From the NCBI RefSeq assembly GCF_003014655.1, contig NZ_PYAT01000002.1, forward strand, positions 248,001 to 312,000: a stretch of DNA of 64,000 nucleotides. Direction: 5' to 3'. The stretch comes from Planomicrobium soli (lineage in GTDB: Bacteria; Bacillota; Bacilli; Bacillales_A; Planococcaceae). This document shows positions 50,698-59,688 of this stretch, piece by piece (position 1 is the first letter of the stretch; each line of letters starts with the position of its first letter). Both the position numbers and the translations under genes were made by a program. The notes beneath the pieces were generated by a model. The model was not told where the DNA came from. It made no database searches and saw nothing but the letters and a program-made list of their open reading frames with translations.

Positions 50698-51557
50698 TAC
50701 ATCTCCACCTCCCGGCGTTTATTCACATACACTTGAACAAGAGCTACAAGTGCCACAATCACGAAGAAGATGACGGCTTTCGCCTGAGCGTAAGCGAAAA
50801 CGTTTTGCGTAAACGCCGTCTGGAAGATTTCCATCGCCACCATTTCAGTCGAGTTGTATGGTCCGCCCCCTGTCAGCGACAAGTTCTGGTCGTACAGCTT
50901 GAACGTATTTGACAGCGTCAGGAACATACTGACGGTGAATGCCGGGGCAACCAGCGGAAAGACGATAAAACGGAAGCGCTGAGTTGAAGAAGCTCCGTCA
51001 ATTTCTGAGGCCTCCAGCAATTCTTTCGGCATGCCTTCCAAATACGCGATGTAGATGACCATGATATAACCGGCCATCTGCCAGCTCATCAAAATCGTCA
51101 GTCCCCAGAAACCGGTATTCGTTGTAGACAGCCAGCCTTGCAGGCTTTCCATTCCGATAATCTGGCCGACGCTCGCAAAAACTTTGATGAAGATAAACTG
51201 CCAGATAAATCCTAAAATCAAGCCGCCGATCAAGTTCGGCATGAAAAAGACCGTTCGCAGCAATTTGCTGGATTTTACGTGGGATGTTACGAGCAGTGCC
51301 AAGGACAGGCCGATCACATTGATCATGATGACTGAGACGACCGAGAACTTAACGGTAAACCACAACGCGTCCATAAAACGCTCGTCTTTAAAGGCGTTTG
51401 TGTAATTTTCAAAGCCGACAAAATTGCCGGTAACAATGCCGTTCCATGACGTGAACGAATAGTAGACACCTAGAAGCATCGGTACGACAACCACCAACGT
51501 TAATGCAATTAAGACCGGGGCTAGAAACAACCAGTAAGAGTAACTTTTTGTGCGCAT
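50697..51557 (-). CDS. Sugar ABC transporter permease, MalF type
   Basis: 286 residues with six spans, EAA loop EASEIDGASSTQRFRFIVFP. Pairs with the MalG-type protein. No ATPase gene is in the operon; in Bacillales a shared MsmX ATPase, encoded elsewhere, usually serves such systems. Confidence 0.9.
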   Translation of the reverse strand: MRTKSYSYWLFLAPVLIALTLVVVVPMLLGVYYSFTSWNGIVTGNFVGFENYTNAFKDERFMDALWFTVKFSVVSVIMINVIGLSLALLVTSHVKSSKLLRTVFFMPNLIGGLILGFIWQFIFIKVFASVGQIIGMESLQGWLSTTNTGFWGLTILMSWQMAGYIMVIYIAYLEGMPKELLEASEIDGASSTQRFRFIVFPLVAPAFTVSMFLTLSNTFKLYDQNLSLTGGGPYNSTEMVAMEIFQTAFTQNVFAYAQAKAVIFFVIVALVALVQVYVNKRREVEM

Positions 51558-51604
51558 GTACAGCCCTTCCTTTCCTATAGAAGAAAACCGGTGAAACAGG
51601 TAAA

Positions 51605-51636
51605 TTTAAAACAAAGCAGCCCGCAGGCTGCTTTGT
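51605..51636 (-). promoter_or_regulatory. Intra-operon attenuator hairpin after the binding protein gene
   Basis: ACAAAGCAGC and GCTGCTTTGT form a perfect 10-bp stem, then TTTAAATTT on the minus strand. It should lower expression of the permeases against the binding protein. Confidence 0.75.
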
Positions 51637-51650
51637 CGGTTGGCTCGGTG

Positions 51651-52952
51651 TTAGTTACTCCGGTTCTTTTCCCAAGCTTGTTTAGCCGAGTCGATGACTT
51701 CTTCCCAGCTTGCTTCATCGCTCAGGTATTTTTGGATCGAAGCGCCAACTTCGCCTTCACCCCATCCAGTCGGATAGCCCATGAATACCCAGCCGATTGT
51801 GTTTCCGGCTTCAGATGCATCATAAATGGCTTTCGACATTGGATCTGTAATTTTCGATGTGTCATACCCTTCATATGCAGGGATGAATTTAAAGTCTTCA
51901 ACAACCGCTTTTTTCCCGGCGTCAGAAGTGTATAGCCAATCCAGGAAATCTTTCGAAGCTTGAACCACTTCTTCGTCTTTCGCCGAGTTTACGCCCCAGT
52001 ACATTGGTACGCCAACCGGCAGTCCGCCTTCTTCATAGCCTTCAACCGGAATCGGCATCATGCCAACGCCGCTGTCCGCAAGTTCCTGGTCGATCCCGGC
52101 GATAGAGCCGTATACCCAGTTTCCTTGCTGGATGATCGCCACGCGCTCAAGCGAGAACAATTCTTCCACTTGCTGTGAGTAGTCCAAAGAAACGGTCGGC
52201 TGGACAGAATAGTCGTTTTGCAGATCAAGGATTTTCTTGAATGCGTCTCCGTATTTGAATTCCACTTTATCGGCTGCAAACGTATCCAACACGTTGTGGT
52301 TGAATTCAGGCGCCAGGAACGTGTTCGATAAGTGAAGGCCGGTTACCCAAGCTTCTTTCGCTGGAAGTGCGAATACCGCATCCAATCCAAGTTCTTCTTT
52401 TTTCGAATCCAGTGTTTTCACTGCCTCTTCCAAGCTGGCGAAATCCGTGATGGAAACCGGATCGATTCCTGCTTCTTCAAAAAGGCGGGTATTATAGACA
52501 AAACCATAGCCTTCTTGGTTATATGGAAGGCCAAGCACATTTTCCTCCACCGTCACGCCGTCAAGTGTGCCATCAAGCGCCGCTTCTGCAGCCGCCGTAT
52601 CGCTCAAGTTCGATAATTTATCTTTCCAGTCTGCCACATCCTGCGGTCCGCCGATATTGAATATTGCCGGTTCATTGCCGGAAGCAAAACGGGAACGCAG
52701 CGCCGCGCCGTAATCTTCGCCGCCGCCGACAGTCGTGATGTCAATGTTGACGTCCGGATTTTCTTTCTCGTAAAGTTCGACCACATCTTCAAACTGGTCT
52801 TTAAATTCCACTTTAAATTGGAAAACGTCGACCGTGACTTTTTCGCCTTCTGACTGCGAAGCTTCTTCTCCCCCGCCTCCACAGCCTGCCAATATCCCCG
52901 CTGTTACAAACAATGACGCTAAAAGACCTTTGCGAACCTTGAACTCCTTCAT
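51651..52952 (-). CDS. Sugar ABC transporter solute-binding lipoprotein
   Basis: 433 residues, family 1 binding protein. Lipobox ILAGC after an N-terminal KEFKVRK signal; then typical cluster B/E features. Likely binds maltose, isomaltose or related alpha-glucosides, judged from three GH13 neighbours. ATG at 52952 follows AAAGGGGG; the longer ORF start (53081) would place the operator inside the gene. Confidence 0.88.
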   Translation of the reverse strand: MKEFKVRKGLLASLFVTAGILAGCGGGGEEASQSEGEKVTVDVFQFKVEFKDQFEDVVELYEKENPDVNIDITTVGGGEDYGAALRSRFASGNEPAIFNIGGPQDVADWKDKLSNLSDTAAAEAALDGTLDGVTVEENVLGLPYNQEGYGFVYNTRLFEEAGIDPVSITDFASLEEAVKTLDSKKEELGLDAVFALPAKEAWVTGLHLSNTFLAPEFNHNVLDTFAADKVEFKYGDAFKKILDLQNDYSVQPTVSLDYSQQVEELFSLERVAIIQQGNWVYGSIAGIDQELADSGVGMMPIPVEGYEEGGLPVGVPMYWGVNSAKDEEVVQASKDFLDWLYTSDAGKKAVVEDFKFIPAYEGYDTSKITDPMSKAIYDASEAGNTIGWVFMGYPTGWGEGEVGASIQKYLSDEASWEEVIDSAKQAWEKNRSN

Positions 52953-52974
52953 CTCGAAATCCCCCTTTGAATGT

Positions 52975-52994
52975 TTGTGCAATCGTTTGCACAA
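52975..52994 (-). promoter_or_regulatory. LacI-type operator O2 in the leader
   Basis: TTGTGCAATCGTTTGCACAA, a near-perfect palindrome with the central CG of LacI sites, 23 nt before the binding-protein start. Confidence 0.75.
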
Positions 52995-53022
52995 TGTGGC
53001 AAATAAAAAAAGGAAACGGTTT

Positions 53023-53037
53023 AGAAAGCGCTTCCAG
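53023..53037 (-). promoter_or_regulatory. cre box (CcpA) after the operon promoter
   Basis: On the minus strand TGGAAGCGCTTTCT matches TGNAANCGNWNNCW fully. Located about 10-25 nt downstream of the predicted start, where CcpA represses. Confidence 0.7.
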
Positions 53038-53052
53038 TTCTGATTTGATTTG

Positions 53053-53081
53053 ATCGTATCATAGTGTAAACGTTTGCACAA
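53053..53081 (-). promoter_or_regulatory. Promoter of the alpha-glucoside operon
   Basis: On the minus strand TTGTGC (53081-53076), 17 bp, TACGAT (53058-53053). It overlaps operator O1, giving direct competition with polymerase. Confidence 0.55.
53063..53080 (-). promoter_or_regulatory. LacI-type operator O1 over the promoter
   Basis: AGTGTAAACGTTTGCACA; the centre AAACGTTT is perfectly symmetric. Lies in the -35/spacer. Centre-to-centre distance to O2 is about 87 bp, near a whole number of turns, so looping is possible. Confidence 0.75.
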
Positions 53082-53125
53082 TATACAAATTAAAAATTTC
53101 TTAAAAAAAGATTAATAGCTATTCT

Positions 53126-53168
53126 GCAAAACAGCTTCGCTATCCGACAGGAATCTCCGCTGTTTTGC
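53126..53168 (-). terminator. Hairpin after the 113-aa gene at 53231
   Basis: GCAAAACAGC and GCTGTTTTGC form a perfect 10-bp stem with a 23-nt loop; T-run is poor, so it is only a likely terminator. Confidence 0.5.
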
Positions 53169-53230
53169 TCTATTAGCTTCTAGTTTATTAGCAATACAAA
53201 GCCGCTAAACTACAATTATTGTTCACTTTT

Positions 53231-53572
53231 TTACCATTCTCTCCACTCTTCAGTAATATCTTCTTCAGATGTAAAACCAACTATTTTTGCACCTTCCTCT
53301 ATAAACTCCACTAATTCCTCTCTTTCCATTGTTTCAATAAAATAATCATAGTCGTCGTTTAATTCATTTAATCTTAAAACAACTTCTTTGACGCATCCTA
53401 AAATAGCTTCCTTTGTCGACGCGTCTCCTAGCCCTTTTAACTGGTTTATGTAAGAATCCAAAACATCATTCGTTGCGCTGATATTTTCATCGGTGAAAAT
53501 TTCATCTTCTTCATCCATTCTTTGTTTCCATTCTACCGTTGGCTTGCTTTGTATAAGTTCTTCAAAAGTCAT
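53231..53572 (-). CDS. Acidic hypothetical protein, 113 aa
   Basis: MTFEELIQSKPTVEWKQRMD..., strongly acidic, helical. It resembles small immunity-type or DUF5713-like proteins, but I cannot assign it. ATG at 53572 lies 8 nt after GGAGG; the TTG at 53587 lies within the RBS region. Single gene between the transport operon and GH13 copy 3. Confidence 0.55.
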   Translation of the reverse strand: MTFEELIQSKPTVEWKQRMDEEDEIFTDENISATNDVLDSYINQLKGLGDASTKEAILGCVKEVVLRLNELNDDYDYFIETMEREELVEFIEEGAKIVGFTSEEDITEEWREW

Positions 53573-53741
53573 GATTTCATCCTCCAAGTATAATCAATAT
53601 TAGTCTTCAACAATGCCTAAGTTTAAAGCATTTGTTAGCGCCGGCGCGTCCAAGGGCTAGGCGCAGCAAGAAGACAAACGATCTTCCCGGCTTCTTGCTT
53701 AAGCCATGCCCAAGACGTCCGAAGCGGTATGCAGACGTTAG

Positions 53742-55337
53742 TTATTTCACTTCGTCATAAAAAGCGACGGCTTCATAAGGGCGCAGTTCCAGTTCTTCTT
53801 CTCCTGCTGGCGGCTCGTAATTGCCGATCAGAAACTCACCCGACGGCCGCGGCAAGGTTCTGGAGTTGGCGGAGAAGTTGCAGTATACGGTCAGGGTATC
53901 ATCGCCGCGCTTTCTCTCGTAGGCGAAAATGTCTTCATCTTCCCGGTACAACAGCGTAAAGTCGCCAGTTGTCACAATGTCCAATGTTTTGCGGAACGCA
54001 ATCAATGCCCGGTAATAAGTGTAAACCGAATTCACGTCATGCCGTTGCTCGGCGTTGATCTCCGGATAATTCGGATTGACGCTCAACCACGGCGTGCCAG
54101 TTGTGAATCCGCCATTCGGTTCCGCCGACCATTGCATCGGTGTCCGTGCATTGTCGCGCCCCTTAGCGTAGATCGACTGCATGATATCTTCATGCGAAAA
54201 GCCCAGCTCAATCCGTTCTTTGTACATATTGTGCGTCTCAACGTCCCGGTATTCGTCTATGGAATCAAACCGGACATTGGTCATGCCAAGCTCTTCCCCC
54301 TGGTAAATGTACGGTGTGCCCTGCATAAAATGCAGGCAGGTCGCCAGCATCTTCGCTGACTCCTCGCGAAATTCTTTGTCATTGCCAAAGCGCGAAACGA
54401 CGCGCGGCTGGTCATGATTGTTCCAGTACAGGCTATTCCAGCCGACTGTATGGAGGGCATGCTGCCATTTTTCTTTGTTTTCTTTCAGGTCGATGAGGCG
54501 CAGCGGCTTAAGATCCCATTTCTCGCCTGCCTGATCCAACTCCATATGTTCGAACGTGAAGATCATATTAAGCTCTTTGTTAGCCGGATCTGTATAAATG
54601 ACTGCGTCTTTTGTCGACGCACCCGGTGTTTCGCCAACTGTGACGATGTCGTAATGCGACAGCACCTTTTCGTTCATTTCCTTCAAATGTTCATGGACTT
54701 TCGGGCCGTTCATGTAATGCATGCTGCCGTTTCCTTTATCATCATCCGGGAACAGCGGGTCTTTCGAAATCAAATTGATGACATCCATGCGGAAACCGTC
54801 GATGCCTTTATCGAGCCACCAGCGCATCATGCCGTATACCGCTTCCCGGACTTCCGGGTTTTCCCAGTTCAAGTCGGGCTGCTTTTTAGTGAACAAGTGC
54901 AGGTAATAACGCGCCCGCTTCTCGTCGTATTGCCAGGCCGAACCGCTGAAGATCGACCGCCAATTGTTCGGCTCATCGCGCCAAATATAGAAGTCCGGTT
55001 TCGTCTGAAACCATTCGTGCTCATCCGATGTATGATTGACCACAAGATCCATGATCAATTTCATTTCCCGGTTGTGGACTTCTTCGAGCAATTCATCAAA
55101 GTCGGCCATGGTGCCAAATTCGCTCATAATTTCATGGTAGTTGCGGATGTCATAGCCATTGTCGTCATTTGGCGAATCATAGACCGGCGACAGCCACAAA
55201 ATATCAACCCCTAGCTCTTTCAAGTAATCCAACTTTTGGATAATGCCTCTCAAATCCCCGATTCCGTCACCATCTGAATCCATGAAACTGCGCGGGTAGA
55301 TTTGATAGACCGTCGCTTTTTTCCACCATTCCTCCAT
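53742..55337 (-). CDS. GH13 oligo-1,6-glucosidase, copy 3 (alpha-1,6 type)
   Basis: 531 residues. Catalytic Asp185 in GFRMDVINL, Glu236 in TVGETPG, Asp in NNHDQPR. The residue after the nucleophile is Val, the mark of exo-oligo-1,6-glucosidases (isomaltase, as in Bacillus cereus), unlike the Ala in copies 1 and 2. So the three enzymes probably share alpha-1,4 and alpha-1,6 substrates from the same uptake system. RBS AGAGGGG. Separate transcription unit. Confidence 0.88.
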   Translation of the reverse strand: MEEWWKKATVYQIYPRSFMDSDGDGIGDLRGIIQKLDYLKELGVDILWLSPVYDSPNDDNGYDIRNYHEIMSEFGTMADFDELLEEVHNREMKLIMDLVVNHTSDEHEWFQTKPDFYIWRDEPNNWRSIFSGSAWQYDEKRARYYLHLFTKKQPDLNWENPEVREAVYGMMRWWLDKGIDGFRMDVINLISKDPLFPDDDKGNGSMHYMNGPKVHEHLKEMNEKVLSHYDIVTVGETPGASTKDAVIYTDPANKELNMIFTFEHMELDQAGEKWDLKPLRLIDLKENKEKWQHALHTVGWNSLYWNNHDQPRVVSRFGNDKEFREESAKMLATCLHFMQGTPYIYQGEELGMTNVRFDSIDEYRDVETHNMYKERIELGFSHEDIMQSIYAKGRDNARTPMQWSAEPNGGFTTGTPWLSVNPNYPEINAEQRHDVNSVYTYYRALIAFRKTLDIVTTGDFTLLYREDEDIFAYERKRGDDTLTVYCNFSANSRTLPRPSGEFLIGNYEPPAGEEELELRPYEAVAFYDEVK

Positions 55338-55431
55338 GCTATCCCCTCTTTTCCTCGAACTTTCGTCATTCTAACATAAGACAGAACATTTTAGGAATTG
55401 AAAATAATACAAGATTAATATAGATGCAGCA

Positions 55432-55478
55432 AAAACCCCCGGTCTGCCCCTTATCGACCTGGCGCAATCCGGAGGTGC
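55432..55478 (-). terminator. Terminator of the penicillin-binding protein gene
   Basis: On the minus strand ACCTCCGG pairs with CCGGGGGT (one G-T pair), then TTTTG. Confidence 0.65.
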
Positions 55479-55486
55479 CGTTTTTT

Positions 55487-57517
55487 TCATTCGGCTGTTT
55501 TCTTGAAGACGTCCGCCGCCATTTTTGCTACGATGTCGCTGCTATCATCACCAATATCTTCGATCATCATTGCGAGGATAAAATCTGGATCCTCTTCGTT
55601 ATACGCAACAAAATAGCCGTTGTTCTTTCCTTTGTCCCGGGTCGCCGCTTTGATCTCCGCCGTCCCGGTCTTGCCGGCAAGCGGGAGGTTTTTCAAGTTG
55701 GCCGATTTTGCAAAGCCATCGGTGACGACGTTGCGCATGCTGGTCCGGAGCAATTCGGCGTTTTCCTCGCTAATCAGCTCTTTTTTCCATACTTGTGCTT
55801 TTTCGTCTTCTTCAAATAACACCGGTTTGTATATTACCCCACCGTTCAATAACGGCTCGTACATCGACGCCAAGTGCAGAATATTCGTCAGCATCTGCCC
55901 TTGCCCGAACGATGTATCGGCGAGTTGCCCTTCTGACGTGATGTGGCCGTCGTTTGAAATTTGCGAAGTGGCCAGGCCCAAGCCGTCAAACGGCAGCTTC
56001 TCCCCGAATCCGAAGTTCTCGAGGCCCTCTACCAAAGCATTGCGCCCCAAATCCAGCGCTTGCCGCGCAAAGTAGATATTGTCCGAATAGACGAGCGCGG
56101 TATTCAAGTCGACAGGATTTGGTGCATCGTCGTGCAAACGCGCCACACGGAAGCTGCCCCATGTCGGCTTTTGCCAAGTCTTCCCGTTAATTTCCATGCC
56201 TTTGTCCGGGTCGAGCGTCCCAGCTTCCAAAGCTATCGCCGCAACCATGGGCTTGATGGCAGAACCTGGAGCGTAAGACGCTGCAAAGCGGACGAACAGC
56301 GGATTGAGCGGATCGTTTTGCAGCTTGCCGTAGCGGCTGCCGCTCATTCCTAAAATAAATTCGTTGGGGTTATAGGCAGGCGAACTAGCAAGCACGAGCG
56401 TTTCACCCGTATCCGGATTGACGGCCGCACTCGTTCCCGCTTTGCCATCCATCGCTTGATAGACCGCTTTTTGCAGATCGGCATCGATTGTCAGCTTGAC
56501 CGTGTCACCTTGTTGCGGCTCTTTTTCGGCAGCGGCAATCTTTTCTGCTCCGCCCCCCGCTTTTTCAATGACAATCCGCATGCCTTCTTCGCCGCGCAGA
56601 CGCTCTTCAAGCGAACGCTCCAAGCCTTGCCGCCCGATCATGTCGCCTTCGTGATAGCCTTCGCCTTTCAGCTCTTCCAGCTGCTCCGCAGTAATCGGTC
56701 CGATAAAGCCGGATAGATGGGAAAGCGCTTTGCCGTATGGGTATTCACGGAGCGGAATTTCCCGGCGCTCGGTTCCCGTAATGGCGAAAATCTTATCAAG
56801 CGTCTCTTTATTGCTTTTCGCCACTTTGCCGATCGGCACGTAATGGCCGGGGCGTACCCAGCTTTGATTCAGCTGACGGTCTATGGCATCAGCTGTCGTC
56901 TTCAATAGCTTTGCGAGTTCCTCTTTTTTGCCCTCGTCGAAGTTGCCGGGCACCACGCCAATTTCATAGCCCGTGCCATTAACGGCAATTCCTTTGCCGT
57001 TTCGGTCCATAATTTCACCGCGTTCGGGTTTGGTGATTTCGGTTTTTACTTGATCGCCTTCTTCAAGCTGGGGAAAAATGAACGACGGATCCCACTCCAC
57101 AAACCAGTCATCGTTCTCATAAAGCAGCGTCAGCGTTTTTTCGAATTGCACCGGCCCTGCTACCGTCGAGATGTCGACCGCAATCGGAAAGTCCGCGAAC
57201 TCTTCCCCGCTTTTTTCATTCGGCTTCGCATAATCGATCGAGATGCTGGTTGCATCCAGTTCTTCTTTCAGTTGTTCCTGCCAGCCGACGAAGACCTCTT
57301 CCCCGTATGCTTCCTTTGTCCCCTCATTCAAATAATTATCGTACATCTCCTGAAAATTTCCTGCCCGCCATAAACTGACGTATTCTTCAAATCGCCCCTC
57401 CGGCGAAGATCGGGCTTCCGCTTTTTCTTGCTCTTTTGGCGCCACTTGTTCTTCCGGCTGGCAGCCTGCTAAGAGAATCACTGCTACAAAAAATAGACCG
57501 ATCCACGTTTTAATCAT
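55487..57517 (-). CDS. Class B penicillin-binding protein (PBP3/PBP2a type lipoprotein)
   Basis: 676 residues. Lipobox LLAGC (Cys19), an NTF2-like MecA_N domain (about 40-150), a PBP dimer domain (165-310), and a transpeptidase with SAIK (419-422), SDN (478-480) and KTG (616-618), all intact. It crosslinks peptidoglycan. The layout is that of B. subtilis PBP3 (PbpC) and staphylococcal PBP2a; such enzymes often have low beta-lactam affinity, but that cannot be judged here. ATG after GGAGGGG. Single gene, no mec regulators. Confidence 0.9.
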   Translation of the reverse strand: MIKTWIGLFFVAVILLAGCQPEEQVAPKEQEKAEARSSPEGRFEEYVSLWRAGNFQEMYDNYLNEGTKEAYGEEVFVGWQEQLKEELDATSISIDYAKPNEKSGEEFADFPIAVDISTVAGPVQFEKTLTLLYENDDWFVEWDPSFIFPQLEEGDQVKTEITKPERGEIMDRNGKGIAVNGTGYEIGVVPGNFDEGKKEELAKLLKTTADAIDRQLNQSWVRPGHYVPIGKVAKSNKETLDKIFAITGTERREIPLREYPYGKALSHLSGFIGPITAEQLEELKGEGYHEGDMIGRQGLERSLEERLRGEEGMRIVIEKAGGGAEKIAAAEKEPQQGDTVKLTIDADLQKAVYQAMDGKAGTSAAVNPDTGETLVLASSPAYNPNEFILGMSGSRYGKLQNDPLNPLFVRFAASYAPGSAIKPMVAAIALEAGTLDPDKGMEINGKTWQKPTWGSFRVARLHDDAPNPVDLNTALVYSDNIYFARQALDLGRNALVEGLENFGFGEKLPFDGLGLATSQISNDGHITSEGQLADTSFGQGQMLTNILHLASMYEPLLNGGVIYKPVLFEEDEKAQVWKKELISEENAELLRTSMRNVVTDGFAKSANLKNLPLAGKTGTAEIKAATRDKGKNNGYFVAYNEEDPDFILAMMIEDIGDDSSDIVAKMAADVFKKTAE

Positions 57518-57752
57518 GGCAGCCCCTCCGCTTTTCTTTCAGTGTATCATTTGACAGAATTTTTAGAAATATATAACGTGATTTTATGCGTTTCCTGTTA
57601 TAAAATAAGTAAAAGCTTTGTTGTATAGCCGTTTCACAGTTTATCGCTTATTCGGATGAGTCCTAATAACTTGAGAATACTAGACGATTTTTCCCGTTTT
57701 CTCGCTCTTCAGCTTTTGTCTTTCACAACAGATAAGAGAGGCGGTGCGGCAG

Positions 57753-58622
57753 ATGTTCGAAGAAATGCCCGCTCGGCATTTATTTGGATTTCTTGCGTTG
57801 GCGATCAGCGTTTCCATCATCGCCATGTTCGAGCTTTCCGCAAGCGACCAAATGATCGAAGTGGTTTTTCAACTAGTCCTGTATGTTTTTGTGCCTGTCC
57901 TGTATTTCAGCTATTATTTCCATAAGCAAAAAACCTCTGTTAAAAATGTGCTGTTCCTCCACGGACTCCGCCGCTGGGTGCCGGTTGTCGCCGGCCTCGT
58001 CTGTTTGTCGTTCATGTTTTCTGCAGGGATGCTGTGGTTCCAGATGTATATCCTGTTGCCGGTCGCGCCTTGGCTTGTCGACTTTTTTACCGGGTCGATC
58101 CCGTTGCCCGGCAATACGTTGTATGCGGTCTTTACCCTTGCCATTATTACGGTGATCGGGCCGATTGCTGAGGAATTCATTTTCCGAGGGGTATTGTTAA
58201 AGCGGATTATTGCCAAGACGACGATGTGGAGCGGCGTGTTTATCTCAAGCCTTATTTTCGGCATGCTGCACGCCGATATCGTCGGCGCGTTTTTGTTCGG
58301 CGTCCTTTCTTCGCTGCTATTTTTACGGACCGGCAACCTGCTTGTCCCGATTTTATTCCACTCCCTGAATAATTCGGTCGCGTCTTATATGATGTTCGTG
58401 CCCGGCGCCCGGCCGGACTGGCTCTACATCATCAATAGCGCGGAAGTCTATTCGGAAGCCGGGCCATACGCGACGATGCTGGTCTGCAGTGCGTTTGCCA
58501 TGCTGTTAGCCATCTGGGGGCTGTCGCGCGGTTTGGAGAAAAAGCTGAGGGATGAACAATTCACCAAGCTGTTGGAATCGTATAACGAACCAGAAAAAAA
58601 CGAGCTTAGAGACCCTCTCTAA
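57753..58622 (+). CDS. CPBP-family intramembrane glutamic protease (Rce1/Abi type)
   Basis: 289 residues with about eight spans. Catalytic motifs: EEFIFR (Glu140, Glu141, Arg145), FGMLHAD and HSLNN. Family members cleave prenylated or membrane proteins and some give bacteriocin self-immunity. ATG at 57753 with AGAGGCGG is preferred over GTG at 57744. The C-terminal codons and stop lie in the terminator hairpin. Confidence 0.85.
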   Translation: MFEEMPARHLFGFLALAISVSIIAMFELSASDQMIEVVFQLVLYVFVPVLYFSYYFHKQKTSVKNVLFLHGLRRWVPVVAGLVCLSFMFSAGMLWFQMYILLPVAPWLVDFFTGSIPLPGNTLYAVFTLAIITVIGPIAEEFIFRGVLLKRIIAKTTMWSGVFISSLIFGMLHADIVGAFLFGVLSSLLFLRTGNLLVPILFHSLNNSVASYMMFVPGARPDWLYIINSAEVYSEAGPYATMLVCSAFAMLLAIWGLSRGLEKKLRDEQFTKLLESYNEPEKNELRDPL

Positions 58623-58633
58623 GCTCGTTTTTC
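58597..58633. terminator. Terminator overlapping the CPBP stop codon
   Basis: AAACGAGCTTAGAG and CTCTAAGCTCGTTT pair around ACCCT; the stop TAA lies in the right arm. It serves the converging hydrolase gene as well. Confidence 0.85.
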
Positions 58634-58637
58634 TTTA

Positions 58638-59414
58638 TCACGCCATCAGAAAATCCGTCACCACTTCCAAAAAGCGTTCGCGTTCTTCAACGTTCGGCGC
58701 GTGGCCCGAATCTTCAAATTCAACAAACACGGCATCCCCAATCAATCCGGCAAGTTCGCGCCCGCGCTCCGGCGGATTCAAGCCATCGTGCGTGCCGCTG
58801 ATGACAAGCGTCGGGGAAACGACGGTCGGCAAAGCCGAACGGAAATCGAAGCCTTCAAGCGCTTTATTGGCAGCGGCCTGCTGGACGATGGTCAAGTCCG
58901 GATCATTGAGTCCCGATTCTTCCTGCCATTCTTCCACCGCAGCGATGTTGTGGAACATGTATTTGAACAAATGCTTTTGCTGCTGCTGTTCGTCCATGCC
59001 TTCAATTTCATCGGCGTAACGGTTGAACAGTTCCATCGTCGATGACGTTTTTCCGTTCGACTTGGAAACGACAAGCACCAATTTCTCGACCCGCTCCGGA
59101 TGCGCAAGCACCACGCCTTGCGCGATATAACTGCCCATCGAAACTCCGAGCACATGCGCTTTTTTGATATTCAGGTGATCAAGCAGCGCAATCACATCTT
59201 CAATATGGTCATTCAGCGTAAAACTCAACGGCTTGTCGGAACGGCCATGTCCCCGGCAATCATACGTGATGACCCGGAAATTCTCCTGGAAATAATCCAC
59301 TTCCTCCTGAAACGCCCGAGCGTTTGCGGTCAAACCATGGATCAAGACCAGCGGCGTTCCTTCCCCCGCTTCTTCGTAATACAACTCCACTCCATTTGCA
59401 TCAAACTTCGGCAT
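58638..59414 (-). CDS. Alpha/beta-fold hydrolase
   Basis: 258 residues. HGLT oxyanion hole, nucleophile elbow GVSMGS, acid in SGTHDG and His in DSGHAPN. It looks like 3-oxoadipate enol-lactonase/haloperoxidase-type hydrolases; the substrate is unknown. RBS AAGGAGGAAG. Confidence 0.82.
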   Translation of the reverse strand: MPKFDANGVELYYEEAGEGTPLVLIHGLTANARAFQEEVDYFQENFRVITYDCRGHGRSDKPLSFTLNDHIEDVIALLDHLNIKKAHVLGVSMGSYIAQGVVLAHPERVEKLVLVVSKSNGKTSSTMELFNRYADEIEGMDEQQQQKHLFKYMFHNIAAVEEWQEESGLNDPDLTIVQQAAANKALEGFDFRSALPTVVSPTLVISGTHDGLNPPERGRELAGLIGDAVFVEFEDSGHAPNVEERERFLEVVTDFLMA

Positions 59415-59688
59415 ACCTCTTCCTCCTTTTTCTGAATAAAATCGGTCGAATGCACATCAAGCTTTTTCTTGCTCTAATCCTATACCCCGTTTGGCCAGAG
59501 ATACTTTGGGAAGTTTGGACGGTTTTTAATTTCAACTAAGAAACTTAAGTAAAATTTGTTTCGTCTTAAATTAAAACAATAACGCGCCGTTTGAAAAAAG
59601 ATTGCTATTCGGGTTGTCTTTTGCCTGAAATCCGAGTGCGCGCTCAGCCAACCGTTGAAGCGCAACAGGAAGTGGAGGTTTGTTGCCA

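Noticed and set aside
53588-53741. Small gene or RNA between the 113-aa gene and GH13 copy 3
   Set aside because: GC-richer stretch with a GCAAGAAG/CTTCTTGC hairpin but no T-run and no ORF; probably a weak terminator region.
54414-55214. 266-codon plus-strand ORF
   Set aside because: Antisense to GH13 copy 3, whose catalytic motifs are intact; no RBS.
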